Made by a program: the position numbers and the translations under genes
Notes under the pieces: model-generated
Told to the model about the DNA's origin: nothing
Seen by the model: the letters and a program-made list of their open reading frames with translations, nothing else
The model's database searches: none
Source of the DNA: Streptomyces sp. NL15-2K
GTDB taxonomy: Bacteria > Actinomycetota > Actinomycetes > Streptomycetales > Streptomycetaceae
NCBI RefSeq assembly: GCF_030551255.1
Contig: NZ_CP130630.1
Location: forward strand, 1,674,001-1,738,000
DNA: 64,000 bases
Direction of reading: 5' to 3'
In this document: one piece after another, positions 1 to 8,669 of the stretch
Layout of the letters: every line of letters starts with the position of its first letter
Numbering within the stretch: the first letter of the stretch is position 1

Positions 1-576
1 GGATCCAAGGGCGGCGCGCCGGACCAGCTGCGCCGCGGCCGTCCGTACCGCGGCCGGATCGGGCCGCCCGTCGGCGAGGTCACCGCAGCGCAGGGCGGTC
101 AGGACGTCCCGGAGCTGCTCGGTGCCCATCGGCCCGGCGACTACCGCGGCGCGCTCGGTGAACAGCACCACTCCCGCCCGGCCCGCCCCGGCCGCGTCCC
201 GGACACCGTCGAACCAGTCGCCGTGCAGCGGTCCGGCGCCCAGCACGACGGCCGGCAAGGCCAGCACGCTACGCTCCACCGCGCGGGCCAGATCCGCGCT
301 GTCGCCCACGAACCTCACCTCACCGGGGGTGGCCAACCGCCGCAGGATTCCGACGGACTCCATCGCGTCCCGTACGCGGCGGGCCTGTCGGGCATGCGCG
401 CCGCCGATCTCGTCGGCCGCCTGCTCTACGTCCCGCCCCTGGTCGATCCAGGAGGACACCAGGCGGATCCAGGCGGACAGCCCGGTCGACAGCTCCAGCG
501 GTCCGGACTCGGACAGCCCGTAGGTCCTGCCTTCGTGGTCGATCGTGTAGGCGTTCATCCGCCGGGTCGTGTTCAT
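1..576 (-). CDS. Ocin-ThiF-like (F-type) TOMM cyclodehydratase partner, 3' end missing
   Basis: This is the first 192 codons of a gene that continues past the left edge. The ATG at 576 overlaps the stop of the SagB gene (ATGA), so the two are translationally coupled. The first ~90 residues (MNTTRRMNAYTIDHEGRTYG...) look like a small winged-helix RRE leader-binding domain, followed by the start of an E1/ThiF-like region with a hydrophobic strand VLALPAVVLGAGPL. In thiomuracin-type clusters the protein after the SagB dehydrogenase (TbtF) binds the precursor leader and presents it to the YcaO cyclodehydratase (TbtG). Position and N-terminal fold argue for that role here; the homology call is from memory. 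A YcaO gene is expected to the left. Confidence 0.7.
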   Translation of the reverse strand, partial: MNTTRRMNAYTIDHEGRTYGLSESGPLELSTGLSAWIRLVSSWIDQGRDVEQAADEIGGAHARQARRVRDAMESVGILRRLATPGEVRFVGDSADLARAVERSVLALPAVVLGAGPLHGDWFDGVRDAAGAGRAGVVLFTERAAVVAGPMGTEQLRDVLTALRCGDLADGRPDPAAVRTAAAQLVRRAALGS

Positions 577-1949
577 CCGCTCAGCTCCTCGCGCCGCCTC
601 GGGCTGGATCCCACGATGAACTGGCCCACGCTGCACTCGACGAGCGGATCGCGGCCGGTGGCCTCGGTGAAGGCGACCGCGTCGTCCGTGCCCAGGGGGC
701 AGCCGGCCAGCCCCATGGCGCCACACGTCCCGGCGAGCGCGTGGTAGAGCACCCCCGTGTTCTTCAGCACCACCGCGTAACCCATCCCCTCGTACTTCCA
801 CATCACCCGGCCGACCCGCGCCGCCACGACCAGCAGCACCTGGGGTACGGCGCCGGTGGTCGATCCCTGCGAGGCGACCCGCAGCATCCGGCGCACCGCG
901 TAGTGACTCACCGGCCGCACCAGCTCCAGCCCATGCCGGTGCGCGTCGTAGTGGTAGAGACCGCTGTCCAGGCCCGAGCACCGGGTGACCACCGGATACA
1001 GTTCGAGCTCGTACACCGATCCGCCGGAGGGGCGCGGAGAGCTGACGAACTCGACCCCGTCCTCCTCGTGCACTCGCCGCACCCGCGCGGTGCGGTACAG
1101 CAGCTCGCCAAGCTGGTCGACGGAGATCGGGAACTCGTCGTCATGCAGCCGCTCGGACCGGCGCCGCTCGGCGACCTCGAAATACGAGCCCTCGCTCAAC
1201 CGACGGTCCGTGAGATCCGGTACGGCGAGCTCGACGCGCGGCCCCTGATAGGGCGGCGGGGCAGCCGGCTCCGGCTCGAAGCCCGCCGCGCGGCCCCACC
1301 AGGTGCCGCCGAACCCGTCGCCGACGTATCCGCGGTAGCCGAGCCGGCTGCGGTCGTGGAACAGCAACTCGTGCGGTGCCCACTGGCGGTAGCGCAGCTC
1401 CCGCGCCTGCTCACCGTCCGGGTCGGCGAGGAACCCGGCGGCGAACAGCTGCTCGCGCAGGGCGGCGGCGAGCCCGCCGGGCGTGGTCGCGGGGTCGGCC
1501 GTGAGGTCGGCCGCAGGGTCGATCGCAGCGGTCAGCAGCTCCCGCCGATGGATCGTGATCTCGGCGCTGGCCAGGGGCGATTCCAGGATCAGGGCTCCGG
1601 CTTCGGCGCGGATGACCGCGTACCGGGAGAGGTCGAGCCGTCCGGCGGCGGCGGGCACCGGCTCGCGGGCGCGTAGCTGCCTTACGACGAACGCGACCCC
1701 GCGGTCGTCGCTGAACTCCTCGTCGAGCCAGCCTTCGCGGCGCAGCAGCTCGGTGGTCGGGTCGTCCTCGCCGGCCGGCTGCCCGGTGCCGGCCAGGCGC
1801 GCGATCTTCTCGTCCGTCCGGTGGTCGGCGGGCAGGCTGATGTGGTGCGGCCAGGCCATGAGGTGGGTGCGCCCGCCGCGCTCGGCGCTGAACACCCCCG
1901 GCCTCAGTCGTTCGGTCCGGTCTGCGGCAATGTCCTGTGCCCTGGTCAC
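573..1949 (-). CDS. SagB-type FMN azoline dehydrogenase (TbtE-like)
   Basis: The product is 458 aa and is expected to oxidise thiazolines and oxazolines in the thiopeptide precursor to thiazoles and oxazoles with FMN. The C-terminal half has the SagB nitroreductase pattern: RRRSERLHDDEFPISVDQLG, the FMN-binding SSPRPSGGSVYELELYPVV, then MWKYEGMGYAVVLKNTGVLY and a C-terminal LVECSVGQFIVG. The N-terminal ~200 residues are the usual variable domain. The GTG start at 1949 overlaps the stop of the upstream gene (GTGA). A longer in-frame start near 2150 would overlap that gene by about 200 bp and is rejected. It is the fourth gene of the operon and is coupled on both sides. Confidence 0.88.
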   Translation of the reverse strand: MTRAQDIAADRTERLRPGVFSAERGGRTHLMAWPHHISLPADHRTDEKIARLAGTGQPAGEDDPTTELLRREGWLDEEFSDDRGVAFVVRQLRAREPVPAAAGRLDLSRYAVIRAEAGALILESPLASAEITIHRRELLTAAIDPAADLTADPATTPGGLAAALREQLFAAGFLADPDGEQARELRYRQWAPHELLFHDRSRLGYRGYVGDGFGGTWWGRAAGFEPEPAAPPPYQGPRVELAVPDLTDRRLSEGSYFEVAERRRSERLHDDEFPISVDQLGELLYRTARVRRVHEEDGVEFVSSPRPSGGSVYELELYPVVTRCSGLDSGLYHYDAHRHGLELVRPVSHYAVRRMLRVASQGSTTGAVPQVLLVVAARVGRVMWKYEGMGYAVVLKNTGVLYHALAGTCGAMGLAGCPLGTDDAVAFTEATGRDPLVECSVGQFIVGSSPRRREELSG

Positions 1950-3064
1950 GAGTCGCCTTCTTCTGTCGTCGCCGTCGGGTCCTCTGTGGTCGCCGTCGGG
2001 TCCTCGCGTTCGTCCAGGGCCGTGGCCACCAGGTGGCACAGCCGGTACCGGCCGGACGGTCCCACGCCCAGCCGGGAGAACTGGAGGTAGAGCAGGTTGA
2101 TCGCGAGGCGGTAGATCGCGAACCAGTCGGAGGCGCGCACGTCCTCCCACGGTGCGGACCCGGCCAGCGCACGGTGGAAGGCGCTGCGGTCGGTCAGTTC
2201 GGCGCTGAAACCCTTGGCCATCGTGGGCATGACGAGCTCGCCGCGGCGCTGCGCCCGCTCCGCGGCCCGGGCCACCGGGGTGATCGCCGCCAGCCAGTCC
2301 CGGGCGTACGCGGGCCGGTCCGGGCCGAGCGCCACCGCACGCAGCCGGCGGCGCAGCGCCGGTGCCGAGCGGCGGGCATCGGCGTCCCAGGCCGCGCGCA
2401 CGTCCGTCGCGGCGTCAAGGTTCAGATGCGCCTCGGCGTGCGACCGGAAGGACAGCGCCGCCGAGGCCAGTCGGCCCCGGCCGAACTCCTGGGCGGTCAC
2501 CGCCATCAGGTCGGCGCAGGCCGGCCCGAGCCGCGCCCCGGGTGCCGCGCGGAGCAGCCGCAGCGCCGGTACCGTCGCCGCGTAGTGGAAGTCCTCCAGC
2601 AGTGCCCGCATGGTCGCTTCCGCGTCCCGCGTCCCGGTCTCGCCCCCGGCCGTCCAGGTGAGGGAGTTGTCCGCCAACCAGTCCTGGCGCGGTTCGATCC
2701 CGGCGCGGTCGGCGATCCACCGCGCCCGGTCCCGGACATCCGCGAACGTCAGGCTCCGGGTCGACGGGCTGGAGCGCAGCACCTCGTGCAGGCGCTGGTC
2801 AATCTCCGCGCGCACCGTGGCCGCGGCTTCGACGGGGCCACGCACCCCCAGACGCAGGTGCGGTCCCCGCTGCCACTCCCGGGTCAGGCGGAACCGGCAG
2901 CCGGCCGCCTCCGCCGTCCGAGCGCACTCCCAGAGCGGCCCCAGCAGCAGTGCGTTCCACCGGTCCTCTTCGTGATAGGCGAACAGCCCCTGCCAGTCGG
3001 CGTCCTCGCGGGCGGCGAGCGTCACGGCCGACTCCCACGCCCCGCTGTCCCGCGCCCCGCTCAC
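1946..3064 (-). CDS. Thiopeptide [4+2] pyridine synthase (TbtD-like, LanB C-terminal family)
   Basis: The product is 372 aa, starting MSGARDSGAWESAV. It belongs to the thiopeptide-type domain family related to the LanB elimination domain (W-x-x-L-x-x-Y...WNALLLGPLW, RGPHLRLGVRGP). In thiomuracin the second stand-alone member of this family after the dehydratase (TbtD) joins two dehydroalanines to form the pyridine macrocycle and expels the leader. The gene order B-C-D-E-F seen here is the basis for choosing cycloaddition over elimination. The ATG overlaps the upstream stop by 4 nt. The C-terminus carries a short repeat (EDPTATTEDPTATTEEGDS) from a tandem duplication of 5'-GAGGACCCGACGGC-like DNA. 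Confidence 0.82.
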   Translation of the reverse strand: MSGARDSGAWESAVTLAAREDADWQGLFAYHEEDRWNALLLGPLWECARTAEAAGCRFRLTREWQRGPHLRLGVRGPVEAAATVRAEIDQRLHEVLRSSPSTRSLTFADVRDRARWIADRAGIEPRQDWLADNSLTWTAGGETGTRDAEATMRALLEDFHYAATVPALRLLRAAPGARLGPACADLMAVTAQEFGRGRLASAALSFRSHAEAHLNLDAATDVRAAWDADARRSAPALRRRLRAVALGPDRPAYARDWLAAITPVARAAERAQRRGELVMPTMAKGFSAELTDRSAFHRALAGSAPWEDVRASDWFAIYRLAINLLYLQFSRLGVGPSGRYRLCHLVATALDEREDPTATTEDPTATTEEGDS

Positions 3065-3948
3065 GCGTCTGCCCGCGTCTCGGCGAGAAGAGCCTGCGCG
3101 AGTGATGCGCGTAGCGTCAGCTCCGTGGGCATGGTCACTCCTATCCGGTTCGCAAAGAGGTGGATGCAGATGTCCAGCGTCGCGATCGGGTCCCGTGCCT
3201 CACTGGTCTCGAAGGCGACGCCGCCGAAGCCGAGGGCCGGCGGGCGGTAGTCGTCCCCTGACATGCGCAGCCCGGCGTCGAGCCGCTCCAGTGACCGGGT
3301 GAAGCGCGCGACGGCGGAGGGGGGCCGCTCCAGCAGCGACGCCACCCGGCGAGGGTCCAGCCGCACGGCGGCCGGGATGCCGGCCGCCCGGACGCGCCGG
3401 GCCCAGCCGACGCCGGCCCGGCTGTCTCGCGCCGCGAGGAAACGGGCCAGAATCAGCACGACCAGCGAATCCCGGGACGCGGCCGGGGGGTTGGCGGCGA
3501 GCACGTCCAGGGCGATCCGCGTGCTGTCGTCGAAGTGCTCCTCGCACGCCGCCAACGCCGCGCCCCGGCCGTACCGTTGGTGCTCCGGGGAGTAGACAGC
3601 CCGTACGACCGAGCCGTCCGGGGCGAGTTCGGCGGCCGAGGCGGGGTCGCCGATCCGGTCGCGCAGCAGCGCGTACTCCTCGGTGCCCATGCTCCGCTCG
3701 GACGGATGTTCCCGACACCAGCGCCGCAGTTCGGCCGCCACCCGGGACTCCAGCGCCGCCAGGGCCGCGTCCGACGGCGCCCGCAGCCGCAGCCGCACGT
3801 GCGGACCCCCGTCCCAGTAACGCAGGACGAACGCCCGGTCGGCGAGCTTGTCGGAGCGCACGGCCCGGATCAGCGGTGCGACCGCCTCGACCAACAGCCG
3901 ATCCTGACCCTGGTGCTGATGCACGTGCCAAGACGCCCAGGTCGTCAA
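3061..3948 (-). CDS. LanB-type elimination protein (TbtC-like)
   Basis: The product is 295 aa. The likely start is a TTG at 3948 that overlaps the dehydratase stop (TTGA) and gives LTTWASWHVHQHQGQD, matching the W-x-x-x-H start typical of stand-alone thiopeptide-type domains; no ATG or GTG fits. The family motif FVLRYWDGGPHVRLRLRAPS is at about residues 40-60 and RYGRGAALAACEEHFDDST follows. In split LanB systems this protein removes glutamate from glutamylated Ser residues to give dehydroalanine, acting with the large N-terminal protein encoded just upstream. It ends in a 4-nt overlap with the next gene. Confidence 0.82.
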   Translation of the reverse strand: MTTWASWHVHQHQGQDRLLVEAVAPLIRAVRSDKLADRAFVLRYWDGGPHVRLRLRAPSDAALAALESRVAAELRRWCREHPSERSMGTEEYALLRDRIGDPASAAELAPDGSVVRAVYSPEHQRYGRGAALAACEEHFDDSTRIALDVLAANPPAASRDSLVVLILARFLAARDSRAGVGWARRVRAAGIPAAVRLDPRRVASLLERPPSAVARFTRSLERLDAGLRMSGDDYRPPALGFGGVAFETSEARDPIATLDICIHLFANRIGVTMPTELTLRASLAQALLAETRADA

Positions 3949-6416
3949 CGTCGCACACCGACCTCGACCGCGTACTCGCTCACGTGTCCCGACCCGGCCA
4001 GCGGATCGGGCAGGCACTCTTCGACGATGGCGTACTCGGCCTGTCTGAGCATCTTCTCGGCGTCCGCGAACAGCAGCGGACTGGTGATGTCGACGAACAC
4101 CGGCTTGCGCGCCTTGCTCTGGCCCCCGCCGTGGTCGGCGGAACTCCACGCCCGAAGGTAGAAGCGGCTGCCCAGGCCGTACGCCGCAAGCCACTGGTGC
4201 CAGGCCCGCAGCGAAGCACGCGGCTCGCCCGCACCGGGGAACTCCTCCCGGCGCAGCAGCCGACGCTCCCGCTGCAGCACCGTGGTCCCGAGCATCACGC
4301 GCGGCGTGGCTGGCTGCGCCCCGGCGCGCCCGGGGGCCGTGGGGGTGAAGGCCGCGATGCTCGGGTGGATCAGGTAGGCGCTGCCGAAGACCTGCTCCAG
4401 GAGCCTGGCGAACGGCGGCAGCGCGAGGTCCGCCGCCATGCCCAGGTGCACCAGGCGCACATCCCGGCCGTCCTCGTCACGGAGCGCGGGCAGGCCGTGC
4501 GCCCCGGGCACGACACGTACCGAGGACATCGGCAGGCGCTGCTCCCGCGGCCGGCCGGTCGTGGCGCCGGGGTACTGCAACTCCCGCGGTGCCGTGGCCG
4601 CCCTCGCGTTCAGCGCCGATCCGAGCAGCCCGCCGATCTCTACGATGTCCTCGTCGGCGGCGGTGACCAGGTCCGCGACGGCGATGCCCGCCTGCGCCGC
4701 GAGACGACCCCGGCCCCGGCCGTGCCCGCCGTGCACGACGTTCACCACCCGGCGGATCCCCGCCTCGGAGGCCTCCTGGAGGTAGAAGGTGGCCGACCGG
4801 TTCGGGTGCGCGAAGGGGAAGTCGTCGAGCAGCCGGCGCACGTCCTGCACGGCGAGCGGGCCCTTCGCCGCCAAGCTCAGCACTTCGCCGGTAAGCCGGG
4901 ACAGCGCGCCGGCGAACTCCCGTACCCCGCTGCCGACGCAGGCCGCCAGGTCGGCTCCCCAGGGCGGCGCCGTCGGCCCGACGATCCGCCCGAGGTCATC
5001 ATCGGTGTCGAGGCGGGCCCGCGCCAGGCTGTCCAGGGCGACGGTCAGCGGCACGTCGTAGTCCGCGCCGAACGTCCTGGCCAGATGCTCGGCCGCCGCC
5101 AGCTTCGCGGGGAACTTCACGTCCTGAAGCGCCAGCAGCCGCCGGGCGCAGTCGAGTTCGTCGAGCGCGGAGCCTTCCGGGCGGGCGGGCAGTTCGTACG
5201 GCCAGTCGGCCGCGACCGACATCTCGCGCACCTCGACCGGCGGCAGGGTGACCCCGAGGCGGCGCCCCAGCTGCCCGGCGGCGGCCTGTGCCCCGGCCGC
5301 GTCCGCGTCGCGCAGTGCCGTGTCCAGGGCGGCCAGCCCGGCGGACAGGTCCGCCGTGCCGTGCGCGTCGGCGAGGGCGGCCCACGCGGCCCAGGGGCGG
5401 GGGTGATGGTCCGCGACGGGAATACAACGTTCGAGCAGTCCGGCGGCCAGGCACTTGCCCACGAGCCCGGCCCCTGCGGGCACCCGCGCGGCCAGAGCCG
5501 CCTCGGTGTCCCTGGGGACCAGGGTGCGCAGCAGTTCGTCGATCGCCGGGTGCGCTGCGACCCGGACCGTCTGCTCCCGCTGCCCAGCCCGGATGAACAG
5601 CCAACCGCCCCCGACCCGCACCAGACTTGGGTTGACCCGCACCTCAGGGCCCGCGGCCTCCGGCAGCGCGGCGTGCAGGGCCTGGGTGAGCACCCCGGCC
5701 ACCGCACCGTCCAGCTCGGCGAGCAGCCGCTCTCCGGTCACCTCGGCGCCGAGCCGGCCCCAGCGGGCCGGGACCGTGATCATCCAGGAACTGAACGGGC
5801 TGGTCTTCGCACCCGCGCGGGCCGCCATGCGGGTGAGCCGGAGGAGCCGCTTGCGCTGGGGCGCGCCGGTCTGCCCCGTGGCCCACCGCCGCGCGGTGTC
5901 GGCCAGGTCCCGGCTGGTGGCCCGCAGGCCGGCGTGAAACCGCCGGTCCAGGCACAGGCCGCGCAGGTGCCGCAGGTCCTCGCCCTCGGCCGCCACCAGC
6001 GCGTCATCAAGCCGCGCGTCCAGGTCGCGCACCCGTTCCTGCGCGGCCGTCCAGGAACCGAACGCCGCGGTGGCACCCTCGGACATCAGCGGCACAGCCC
6101 GCTGCGCGACTCGCCTGGACAGGTCACCTTGGCGCACGCCTCGACGCGCGGCGACAAGCAGGGCCCGCTCGTCTCCGGCGCGCGTGCCGATGTCCTGGAA
6201 CAGGGCCGCGTCGGCTCGTTCGACGGACTCGGCCAGTTCTCTGATCGCTCGCGCTCGATCGGACAGCAGACGGTCGACGCGACTGTGGTGAAACCCTCTG
6301 AGAGAGGATCTGCTCAATCCGGCCACGCGGACGAGGACGACCTCATCCACCGCGATATCCACCGCATCCACCGCGATGTCTCCAGAGGCCGTGGAGGAGC
6401 CATCAACTGGATTCAC
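3945..6416 (-). CDS. Lantibiotic dehydratase N-terminal (glutamylation) protein, TbtB-like
   Basis: The product is 823 aa, the length of a split LanB glutamylation subunit. It would use Glu-tRNA to glutamylate Ser residues of the modified precursor. Family features include a C-terminal stretch RFYLRAWSSADHGGGQSKAR and a basic patch RPREQRLPMSSVRVVPGA. The preferred start is GTG at 6416 (VNPVDGSSTASG), with a GGGGG ribosome site about nine bases before it; an in-frame ATG at 6452 has a poorer context. It is the first gene of the biosynthetic operon and follows a 400-bp gap likely to contain its promoter. No frame disruption is visible. Confidence 0.88.
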   Translation of the reverse strand: MNPVDGSSTASGDIAVDAVDIAVDEVVLVRVAGLSRSSLRGFHHSRVDRLLSDRARAIRELAESVERADAALFQDIGTRAGDERALLVAARRGVRQGDLSRRVAQRAVPLMSEGATAAFGSWTAAQERVRDLDARLDDALVAAEGEDLRHLRGLCLDRRFHAGLRATSRDLADTARRWATGQTGAPQRKRLLRLTRMAARAGAKTSPFSSWMITVPARWGRLGAEVTGERLLAELDGAVAGVLTQALHAALPEAAGPEVRVNPSLVRVGGGWLFIRAGQREQTVRVAAHPAIDELLRTLVPRDTEAALAARVPAGAGLVGKCLAAGLLERCIPVADHHPRPWAAWAALADAHGTADLSAGLAALDTALRDADAAGAQAAAGQLGRRLGVTLPPVEVREMSVAADWPYELPARPEGSALDELDCARRLLALQDVKFPAKLAAAEHLARTFGADYDVPLTVALDSLARARLDTDDDLGRIVGPTAPPWGADLAACVGSGVREFAGALSRLTGEVLSLAAKGPLAVQDVRRLLDDFPFAHPNRSATFYLQEASEAGIRRVVNVVHGGHGRGRGRLAAQAGIAVADLVTAADEDIVEIGGLLGSALNARAATAPRELQYPGATTGRPREQRLPMSSVRVVPGAHGLPALRDEDGRDVRLVHLGMAADLALPPFARLLEQVFGSAYLIHPSIAAFTPTAPGRAGAQPATPRVMLGTTVLQRERRLLRREEFPGAGEPRASLRAWHQWLAAYGLGSRFYLRAWSSADHGGGQSKARKPVFVDITSPLLFADAEKMLRQAEYAIVEECLPDPLAGSGHVSEYAVEVGVRR

Positions 6417-6820
6417 CCTGTTACCCCCGTGCTTCCCCCGCCGAACAGGCATTACGGCACCTGATGGCCCGGCACTTCATAGGTGTTGTCGGCCGCCGGT
6501 TACGAAAGCGTCCTTGCCTGCGTCCGGACCGGGGCCGACAATGCCGTCGCCCCAAAGGCCAACCGTGTGATTAATAGTGTGATCAGAATCGAAGCCCGCA
6601 AAAGTGCTGCTGCGCGACTTCACCCCGCGCCGCAGCGCTTTGATTAACCATCAAGCCTGATGTCTCTCTAGCGAAAAACAACTCTAGGTGACCCGACGTC
6701 GACCAAGCAAGAGGCTATGGATCCAATAGATGTTAAGCGATGGAGATGCCTTCACGCTTGACAGCGGACAGTCAATTATTGGGTAAGGGTGCGTGTTTTC
6801 CGGAGCCGAGCGACCACCGG
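6417..6820 (-). promoter_or_regulatory. 400-bp non-coding gap before the thiopeptide modification operon
   Basis: No convincing coding frame lies between the ABC permease stop and the LanB gene start. The gap is clearly richer in A+T than its surroundings, especially 6560-6790 (runs such as gtgattaatagtgtgatc and gtcaattattgggtaa). That is what a Streptomyces promoter region looks like, so the modification genes are probably transcribed separately from the precursor/ABC unit. I could not fix -35/-10 elements with confidence. Confidence 0.5.
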
Positions 6821-7567
6821 CTATGCCTCCGCACGGAACGTCCTGGTGCCGAACCACACACCCAGCAGGCACAGCAGTACGGCCCAGCCGCCGCCCCACA
6901 CGACACCGCTCGCCGTCAGGTCACCGGCGAAGCAGGCCCGGACCGCGTCGACGACATGCTTGACGGGCATCAGTCCCGCCGTGAACCGCAGCCAGTCCGG
7001 CCCCATCCCGACCGGCAACAGGATCCCGGACAGCAGGATGACCGGCATGAGCAGGGTATTGACGACGCCGCCCATGGCCCGCTCGTCCTTGGCGCTGAGC
7101 GCGATCGCGTTCGAGGTCGCGGCGCACGCGCCCCCGAGAAGGAGCGTGATGGCCACGCCGACCAGGAGTTCCGGCAGCGGTGCGTCCATCCCGAAGGCGT
7201 AGGCGAGAGCGATCAGTACGACGACCTGAACCAGCAGTTGTACGAGGTCGCGTCCGAGCCGACCCAGCAGCAGGGCGGACCGGGGCGCGGGGGTGACCCG
7301 CTCCCCCTCGATCACGCCATCGCGCCACTCGCCGATCACGCCGTAGCCGGTGAAGGCGGCCCCGAAGACCGCGAGCTGGACGAGCAGTCCGGGAACGAAG
7401 AGCGTGTACTGGTTCGCAGAGCCGACCTGCTCAGCGACCGACCGCAGCAGCGGGGCGAACAACACCAGGTAGAGCACCGGCTGGAGCAGCCCGGTAAGGA
7501 CCATGGCCGGGCTGCGCAGGCTCAGGCGCATCTGACGACGGAACACGACGATCGTGTCGTGGAGCAT
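6821..7567 (-). CDS. ABC-2 type exporter permease
   Basis: The product is 248 aa with about six membrane helices (for example VLTGLLQPVLYLVLFAPLL, LLVGVAITLLLGGACAAT, VVWGGGWAVLLCLLGVWFG). It has the ABC-2 signature region ALSAKDERAMGGVVNTLLMP, where the drug-exporter subfamily (DrrB-like) keeps a conserved loop. It lies 23 bp downstream of the ATPase gene on the same strand, so the two form one exporter. The context between the precursor gene and the dehydratase indicates export of the mature thiopeptide and possibly immunity. Confidence 0.88.
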   Translation of the reverse strand: MLHDTIVVFRRQMRLSLRSPAMVLTGLLQPVLYLVLFAPLLRSVAEQVGSANQYTLFVPGLLVQLAVFGAAFTGYGVIGEWRDGVIEGERVTPAPRSALLLGRLGRDLVQLLVQVVVLIALAYAFGMDAPLPELLVGVAITLLLGGACAATSNAIALSAKDERAMGGVVNTLLMPVILLSGILLPVGMGPDWLRFTAGLMPVKHVVDAVRACFAGDLTASGVVWGGGWAVLLCLLGVWFGTRTFRAEA

Positions 7568-7590
7568 GGGTGGTGCCTTCCTTGGCGCGG

Positions 7591-8553
7591 TCAGTGCGAG
7601 TCCCGCAGGGAACGTCCGGTCAGGGTGAGGAACACGTCGTCCAGGGTCGGGCGGCGCACCTCCAGCGATACCAGGTCGATGCCGGCCACGCCGAGTTCGC
7701 GGGCGAGGCCCGGAAGGGCTGTCCCGGCCTTGTGCACCCGGCCGGTCACTCGCAGCCCGGTCACCGAAGGCCGGTCGGTAGCGGACTTCTCGAGGATGTG
7801 CGCGGCAGCGTCCACCTGCTCCGGGTCGGCGACCTCCATCTCGACCAGGTCGCCGGAGATCCGGTCCTTCAGCGCGTCCGGGGTGTCGGCCGTGACCACC
7901 CGCCCGTGATCGAACACGATGACCCGGTCGCTCAGCACGTCCGCCTCATCGAGGTAATGAGTCGTCAGGAACACGGTCATGCCGTACTCCTCGCGCAGGT
8001 CCCTGATATGCCCCCACAGGTTGGCGCGTGCCTGGGGATCGAGGCTGGCCGTCGGCTCGTCGAGGAACAGCAGGCGCGGCTTGTGCACCAGACCCATGGC
8101 CACGTCCAGCCGCCTGCGCTGCCCGCCGGACAGCGTTCGCACGACGCGTGTCCAGACGTCGGCGAGGTCAAGCCGGTCGAGCAGCGCGCGCGCCCGTCGC
8201 GTGGCGGTGGCCGCGTCGAGGCCGTAGAGCATGGCGCGGTCGACGATGTCGTCCCCGGCCCTGGCGAAGCCGCCGGCCGACCCGCCCTGCGAGACGTAGC
8301 CGATCTGCCGGCGCACCTCCCGCGGCTGAGCGGCGACATCGTGGCCGGCCACCCTGGCCGAGCCCGAGGTCGGGCTGGTCAGGGTCGTGAGCATCCGAAG
8401 CGTCGTGGTCTTCCCCGCGCCATTGGGCCCGAGGAAGGAGACGATCTCTCCCCCGGCGACCTCGAAGCTCGCGTCCGAGACCGCATCGACCCGCAGTCGT
8501 TCCCGGCCGCGCCGAACGCTGTAGGACTTGGCCAGTCCGGACGCCAAAATCAT
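7591..8553 (-). CDS. ABC transporter ATP-binding protein (DrrA-type)
   Basis: The product is 320 aa. It shows Walker A GPNGAGKTT, Q-loop GYVSQ, signature LSGGQRRRLD, Walker B LLFLDEPT and the switch histidine in TTHYLDEAD, followed by the C-terminal extension of daunorubicin-resistance type ATPases. The ATG at 8553 has GAGG seven bases upstream; a longer frame to 8928 overlaps the precursor gene and is rejected. It pairs with the permease just downstream and sits after the precursor gene and its hairpin, so its expression may depend on readthrough of that hairpin. Confidence 0.92.
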   Translation of the reverse strand: MILASGLAKSYSVRRGRERLRVDAVSDASFEVAGGEIVSFLGPNGAGKTTTLRMLTTLTSPTSGSARVAGHDVAAQPREVRRQIGYVSQGGSAGGFARAGDDIVDRAMLYGLDAATATRRARALLDRLDLADVWTRVVRTLSGGQRRRLDVAMGLVHKPRLLFLDEPTASLDPQARANLWGHIRDLREEYGMTVFLTTHYLDEADVLSDRVIVFDHGRVVTADTPDALKDRISGDLVEMEVADPEQVDAAAHILEKSATDRPSVTGLRVTGRVHKAGTALPGLARELGVAGIDLVSLEVRRPTLDDVFLTLTGRSLRDSH

Positions 8554-8613
8554 GGGTTCTACCTCGCTCGTTGTCAGCCTCGTCGCCCGCCGCAGAGGGA
8601 TGAGGCATGCCGA

Positions 8614-8649
8614 GGTCCCGCGGCGCGCCCAGGAGCGCGTCGCGGGACC
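8614..8649 (-). terminator. Strong hairpin just after the precursor gene (attenuator or terminator)
   Basis: The arms ggtcccgcggcgcgc and gcgcgtcgcgggacc pair over 15 bp with one G-U around a six-base loop (ccagga). The hairpin starts about 20 bp after the precursor stop codon and lies before the ABC ATPase gene. No U-tract follows. In RiPP operons such hairpins often reduce readthrough so that the precursor is made in excess over transport and modification genes; that role is inferred. Confidence 0.6.
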
Positions 8650-8669
8650 GGTCTCGTTCCGGGGGTGCG

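Noticed and set aside
1967..2003. Tandem repeat (gtcgccgtcgggtcctc) as a possible regulatory or CRISPR-like array
   Set aside because: Only two copies, both inside the coding end of the pyridine-synthase gene, where they encode EDPTATT repeats.
573..2150. The longer start of the SagB gene at 2150
   Set aside because: It would overlap the pyridine-synthase gene by about 200 bp. The GTGA overlap at 1949 fits the pattern of the whole operon.
3876..6464. An 862-codon open frame on the plus strand opposite the dehydratase gene
   Set aside because: It is antisense to a well-supported LanB gene. Its Arg/Gly/Pro/Gln-rich composition is that of a high-GC shadow frame.
6759..6790. TTGACA followed by an AT-rich block as a plus-strand promoter
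   Set aside because: It points into the 3' end of the ABC permease gene on the other strand, and the -10 match is poor.
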